A stretch of 8,388 bases of DNA from Actinomycetota bacterium (GTDB lineage Bacteria; Actinomycetota; Geothermincolia; Fen-727; Anoxymicrobiaceae). Location of the stretch: contig PMDX01000116.1 in the NCBI GenBank assembly GCA_003154635.1, positions 1 through 8,388 of the forward strand. Reading direction: 5' to 3'. Of this stretch, positions 5,702-8,388 are shown piece by piece. Below the pieces are notes generated by a model that saw only the letters and a program-made list of their open reading frames with translations, made no database searches and was not told the DNA's origin. Every line of letters starts with the position of its first letter. The first letter of the stretch is position 1. The position numbers and the translations under genes were made by a program.

Positions 5702-6841
5702 CTATACGGAGTTTGAGGGTGACGTCGGGACGGTGAACGAGATGGTCGTTCCCTCGCCCGCTTCGCTTTCCGCCCAGATACGGCCGCCGCCCGCATTGAC
5801 CAGTGTCCGCGCGATGGCGAGGCCGAGCCCCGTCCCACCGGTTGACCTTGTCCTTGATTTGTCGGTCCTGTAGAAGCGCTCGAAGATGAAGGGCAGATCC
5901 TCGCGGTCGATTCCGGGTCCGTTGTCCGAGACAGCGAAGACGAGCCCGCTTTCCGTCGGAGTGGCACTAACGGTAATGACGCCACCCTCGGGAATGTGCT
6001 GAAGGGAGTTCTTGACCAGGTTGCTTAAAACCTGTGTCAGGCGGAAACGATCGGCGTCAACGCGCTCCAGGTCGTCTTCCAGGTGCACGTCGAGCGAGAC
6101 ACTTTTTCTAGACAGCTCGTTCTCGAAGCGCGATGTGACATCATCGACGAGGGCTTTCGGGTCGATGCTTTCGCACTGGAGGGCGAGCTGGCCCGCGTCG
6201 GCGAGCGTCAGTTGCTGCAGGTCTTCGACAAGCCGGGAGAGCATGAGAACGTCTCCCATGAGATTATCGAGCACTTCAGAGTCGGGTTCGAGGAGGCCGT
6301 CCTGCAGTGCTTCGAAATCGCCTCGCAGGGTCGTCAGCGGAGTCCTGAGCTCGTGCGCGATATCCGCCACCATGTTCTGCCTCAGGACCTCGTTTTTCGC
6401 CAGCTTCCCTGAGAGTTGGTTGAATGCGGTCGCGAGCTCCTCGATCTCTCGGCCGCCGGCCACGTCGACGGTCTTGCCGTACTCACCGTCGGCGATGCTG
6501 CTGGTTGCCGCGGTCAGGGCACCCAGGGGCTTGGAGATCCGGTTCGCCATGAAAAGGCTGAGCCCCATGGCCAGCACCAACCCCGCAATGCCTGCGACGA
6601 GGAAACATATCCAGAGCCACGGTGGCACTCCCCTTACAGGTGGCCGTATAAGCGGTGGAGGCTGACCGGGAGGTGTCGAGTATTCGAGGCGGTGCTGTAC
6701 CTCTCGAGAGGCCAGGACGAGCGCAAGCACGGCGGAAGTCACGACGCATACGATCGCAACCGCCATTATCGCAAGGAAGAGTTTGGACCCCAGGCCGAAC
6801 TTCCTGCGCTTCTTACTTGTGTTTGTCCTTTTCTTTCGCAT
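5702..6841 (-). CDS. BaeS-like sensor histidine kinase
   Basis: This 379-residue membrane kinase would phosphorylate the adjacent response regulator. After a basic N-terminus it has a membrane helix at about 20-45. A short, Pro-rich outer loop of about 30 residues (46-74) follows, with PPGQPPP at 57-63. A second helix lies at about 75-98 and a HAMP linker at about 99-150. The H-box VADIAHELRTPLT (158-170) has the phosphoacceptor His163 followed by Glu164. The ATP-binding domain shows the N-box NLVKNSLQH (274-282), the G1 box DNGPG (306-310), the F-box FIFERFY (318-324) and the G2 box TGGTGLGL (334-341). All key residues are present, so it looks active. The loop is too small for a classical ligand domain, so sensing may occur in the membrane or through a partner; the signal is unknown. 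The start overlaps the regulator gene by 29 bp, and the overlap encodes Lys/Arg-rich ends in both frames. Confidence 0.95.
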   Translation of the reverse strand: MRKKRTNTSKKRRKFGLGSKLFLAIMAVAIVCVVTSAVLALVLASREVQHRLEYSTPPGQPPPLIRPPVRGVPPWLWICFLVAGIAGLVLAMGLSLFMANRISKPLGALTAATSSIADGEYGKTVDVAGGREIEELATAFNQLSGKLAKNEVLRQNMVADIAHELRTPLTTLRGDFEALQDGLLEPDSEVLDNLMGDVLMLSRLVEDLQQLTLADAGQLALQCESIDPKALVDDVTSRFENELSRKSVSLDVHLEDDLERVDADRFRLTQVLSNLVKNSLQHIPEGGVITVSATPTESGLVFAVSDNGPGIDREDLPFIFERFYRTDKSRTRSTGGTGLGLAIARTLVNAGGGRIWAESEAGEGTTISFTVPTSPSNSV

Positions 6842-7523
6842 TGAACCTGTACCCGGCGCCGTGCACCGTCTCGATGAAGGACCACTCGTTCGCTATTTGC
6901 GCGAGCTTCTTGCGAAGGTTCTTAATATGTGAGTATATCGTGCCGTCGTAGGTCTCACCCGAGTCGCGCTCCACCGCCTCGAGAAGGCGCTCCCTCGAAA
7001 AGACACATCCAGGTTGCGACGCAAGGAACCGGAGGATGCCGAACTCGGTCGCGGTGAGGGGGACCACAACTTCCAGCAGCTCGACCTTGTGCTTGTCCTT
7101 GTCGATGATGAGCGGACCTTCGACGATCGGTCGCTCGTCAGCAGTCTGCGGCGCGTCGACCCTCCGAAGGACCGCATGGACACGGGAAACAAGCTCTCGG
7201 GGGCTGAAGGGCTTTGTCACGTAATCGTCCGCGCCCAGGTCGAGACCACGGAGTTTGTCAAATTCGGAAGACTTTGCCGAAAGCACGATTATCGGGGTGG
7301 TGGATTCTTTTCGGACCTCTCGGCAGAAGCCGAGCCCATCCATCTTCGGCATAAGTATGTCGAGGACCACCAGGTCGGGTTGCTCCCGTTTCCATGTCTC
7401 GAGCGCCGCGGTGCCATCGTAAGCAACCAGGGTTTCATACCCGTCGTTCTCCAGATATTTCCTGATGGTATTGACGATCCTCTTCTCGTCATCGACTATG
7501 AGTATCCGTGCTTTCTCACGCAA
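6813..7523 (-). CDS. OmpR/BaeR-family response regulator
   Basis: This 236-residue cytoplasmic transcription factor should be controlled by the overlapping kinase. The receiver domain (about 1-120) has the acidic pocket Asp11-Asp12, the phosphoacceptor Asp55 in VVLDILMPKMDG, Ser82 in the switch position and Lys104 in YVTKPF. The winged-helix DNA-binding domain (about 133-230) shows LTATEFGILRFL, TIYSHIKNLRKKL as recognition helix and ETVHGAGYRF as wing. The recognition helix resembles that of BaeR. The start is a TTG at 7523 with AGGGGG 6 nt upstream. No in-frame ATG lies nearby, and the N-terminus MREKARILIVDDE is the usual length. The stop lies inside the kinase gene. The basic tail KEKDKHK is encoded in the overlap. 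The 114-bp gap to the propeller gene upstream probably carries its promoter, but I find only weak -35 and -10 matches there. Confidence 0.95.
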   Translation of the reverse strand: MREKARILIVDDEKRIVNTIRKYLENDGYETLVAYDGTAALETWKREQPDLVVLDILMPKMDGLGFCREVRKESTTPIIVLSAKSSEFDKLRGLDLGADDYVTKPFSPRELVSRVHAVLRRVDAPQTADERPIVEGPLIIDKDKHKVELLEVVVPLTATEFGILRFLASQPGCVFSRERLLEAVERDSGETYDGTIYSHIKNLRKKLAQIANEWSFIETVHGAGYRFNAKEKDKHK

Positions 7524-7529
7524 TGCCGT

Positions 7530-7535
7530 CCCCCT
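7530..7535 (-). promoter_or_regulatory. Ribosome binding site supporting a TTG start for the response regulator
   Basis: The minus strand reads AGGGGG, a 6-nt spacer ACGGCA, then TTG at 7523. The site and the conserved start of the receiver domain both support the TTG. Confidence 0.65.
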
Positions 7536-7637
7536 GCCTCGCGGTCCTTTGCCAAGACTGGCCCCGGTGCGTGAACCTCTTATGGAGAGAACATGAAAAT
7601 TGTGTTAAAGGGCCTGGCTGACGGCGACCGGAACGGG

Positions 7638-8388
7638 CTAATGCACAGGGACCAGGTGCCAGACGAGCGTTGTGTATTGCTGCTGGTCGACCGGCACCGT
7701 CACGTTCAGCCCGGCGAGCGCGGGGGACCCTCTGGTAGTGCCCTTGTAGAAGTTCAGCGTCAGCGAGTTCGCCGAATCGCCCGCGGCCACCATCGAGTAA
7801 TAGTAGGTGGCGTCCGCGATCCTAGAGAACTCCATGCCTGACACCTCGCCGACCTGCGATGTCCCCGGCACATAATCGGCGACCGAGGTTTCGCTTCCCG
7901 AGGACGCATTTCTGAACGCGGCATCAACCTGCTGGCCCTGGGTCGTCGCCGTGTCCTGCTCGGCGAAAAGCATCTGCTTGAAGTATGAGGCGAAAGCTCC
8001 ATTCCTCGAGAAGCCGGTCATCTGGAACGCTACCGCGCTGTACTTGCCGGTGTCCCTCTCCATCGGCAGGTAGACCGAATCGGTAACCGGTGGGCCCAGC
8101 GTAAGCATATGTGGCACAGACGATGGATAGTCGGAACCCAAAAGGTTGAAGTAGAGGTCGCCACCCGCGGGGTCAGCCCAGAGCCCCTGGATGGACTGTT
8201 CCTGAAGGCCGCTGTAAGTGTAGAGGAGACTCACGCTGTTAGCCGCAATGTCGTAGCGGTTGAAGTCCTCCGCGAACGGTTGCCCGGCTTCTATGTTGGC
8301 CTGCTCGGCAGTGGTGACCCTGGTGAAGTACAGGTACTTGCCGGTCGGGTCGAACGCGGGGTTATCCGCGCTGCCTTTTTCGGGCAGC
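7638..8388 (-). CDS. Probable beta-propeller protein (partial, N-terminus beyond right edge)
   Basis: The frame is open to the right edge and gives 249 C-terminal residues ending in a TAG at 7640-7638. Residues 9-25 read NPAFDPTGKYLYFTRVT, a typical TolB/WD40-like blade strand pair. A second likely blade is at about 66-80, with GLWADPAGGDLYFNL. The rest is rich in Ser, Thr, Gly and aromatic residues, with few Cys or Lys, as in secreted or periplasmic proteins. The C-terminal 100 residues, ending in QQYTTLVWHLVPVH, have beta-strand character but no motif I can name. No signal peptide can be judged because the start is missing. A valine GTG codon at 8234 is in frame, but the blade sequence continues upstream of it, so it is not the start. 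Its role is unknown. It lies upstream of the two-component genes on the same strand and could be a target or accessory of that system (inference only). Confidence 0.7.
   Translation of the reverse strand, partial: LPEKGSADNPAFDPTGKYLYFTRVTTAEQANIEAGQPFAEDFNRYDIAANSVSLLYTYSGLQEQSIQGLWADPAGGDLYFNLLGSDYPSSVPHMLTLGPPVTDSVYLPMERDTGKYSAVAFQMTGFSRNGAFASYFKQMLFAEQDTATTQGQQVDAAFRNASSGSETSVADYVPGTSQVGEVSGMEFSRIADATYYYSMVAAGDSANSLTLNFYKGTTRGSPALAGLNVTVPVDQQQYTTLVWHLVPVH

Noticed and set aside
6012..6665. Plus-strand open frame of 217 codons opposite the histidine kinase
   Set aside because: It is a Ser/Arg-rich antisense frame of a fully motif-supported kinase gene.
8232..8234. GTG at 8234 as the start of a 198-residue protein
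   Set aside because: The frame stays open to the window edge, and the upstream codons encode a clear propeller-blade sequence (FDPTGKYLYF), so the gene begins outside the window.

Overview
The window is bacterial chromosomal DNA of moderately high GC content with a compact gene layout. The genes carry clear Shine-Dalgarno sites, and one probable start codon is TTG. The mix is a class III CoA-transferase, a BaeS/BaeR-like two-component pair, and a large GT-C/GT2 envelope enzyme of a kind I associate with uncultured actinobacterial or other Gram-positive-related lineages. That lineage guess is weak, because no rRNA, tRNA or marker gene is present. I saw no insertion sequence, CRISPR array or RNA gene.

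Left part (1-2335): the 5' two-thirds of a CaiB/BaiF CoA-transferase runs off the left edge on the minus strand. It is divergent from an unrecognised 358-residue plus-strand protein built of two copies of a CxxC-led domain. The roughly 420 bp between them is AT-richer than the genes. It holds an inverted repeat near the CoA-transferase start, a 9-bp direct repeat spaced exactly 30 bp, and a perfect TATAAT -10 box in front of the 358-residue gene.

Middle (2415-5518): a 916-residue minus-strand protein joins a polytopic GT-C-like membrane module, a Gly/Gln/Pro/Ser-rich stretch, an extracytoplasmic domain, a further membrane helix and a cytoplasmic DPM1-like GT2 domain. The GT2 half could make a polyprenyl-phosphate sugar inside the cell and the GT-C half could use it outside, so donor synthesis and transfer would sit in one chain (inference). 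Its start overlaps (ATGA) the end of a 118-codon reading frame that looks like the decayed C-terminal half of a LolD/MacB-type ABC ATPase.

Right part (5702-8388): an OmpR-family response regulator and a BaeS-like sensor kinase overlap by 29 bp and are probably co-transcribed. Upstream of them on the same strand is the C-terminal part of a probable beta-propeller protein that enters from the right edge. The order regulator, kinase, ABC remnant suggests an ancestral regulator-kinase-transporter operon that lost its transporter, with the glycosyltransferase now next in line.
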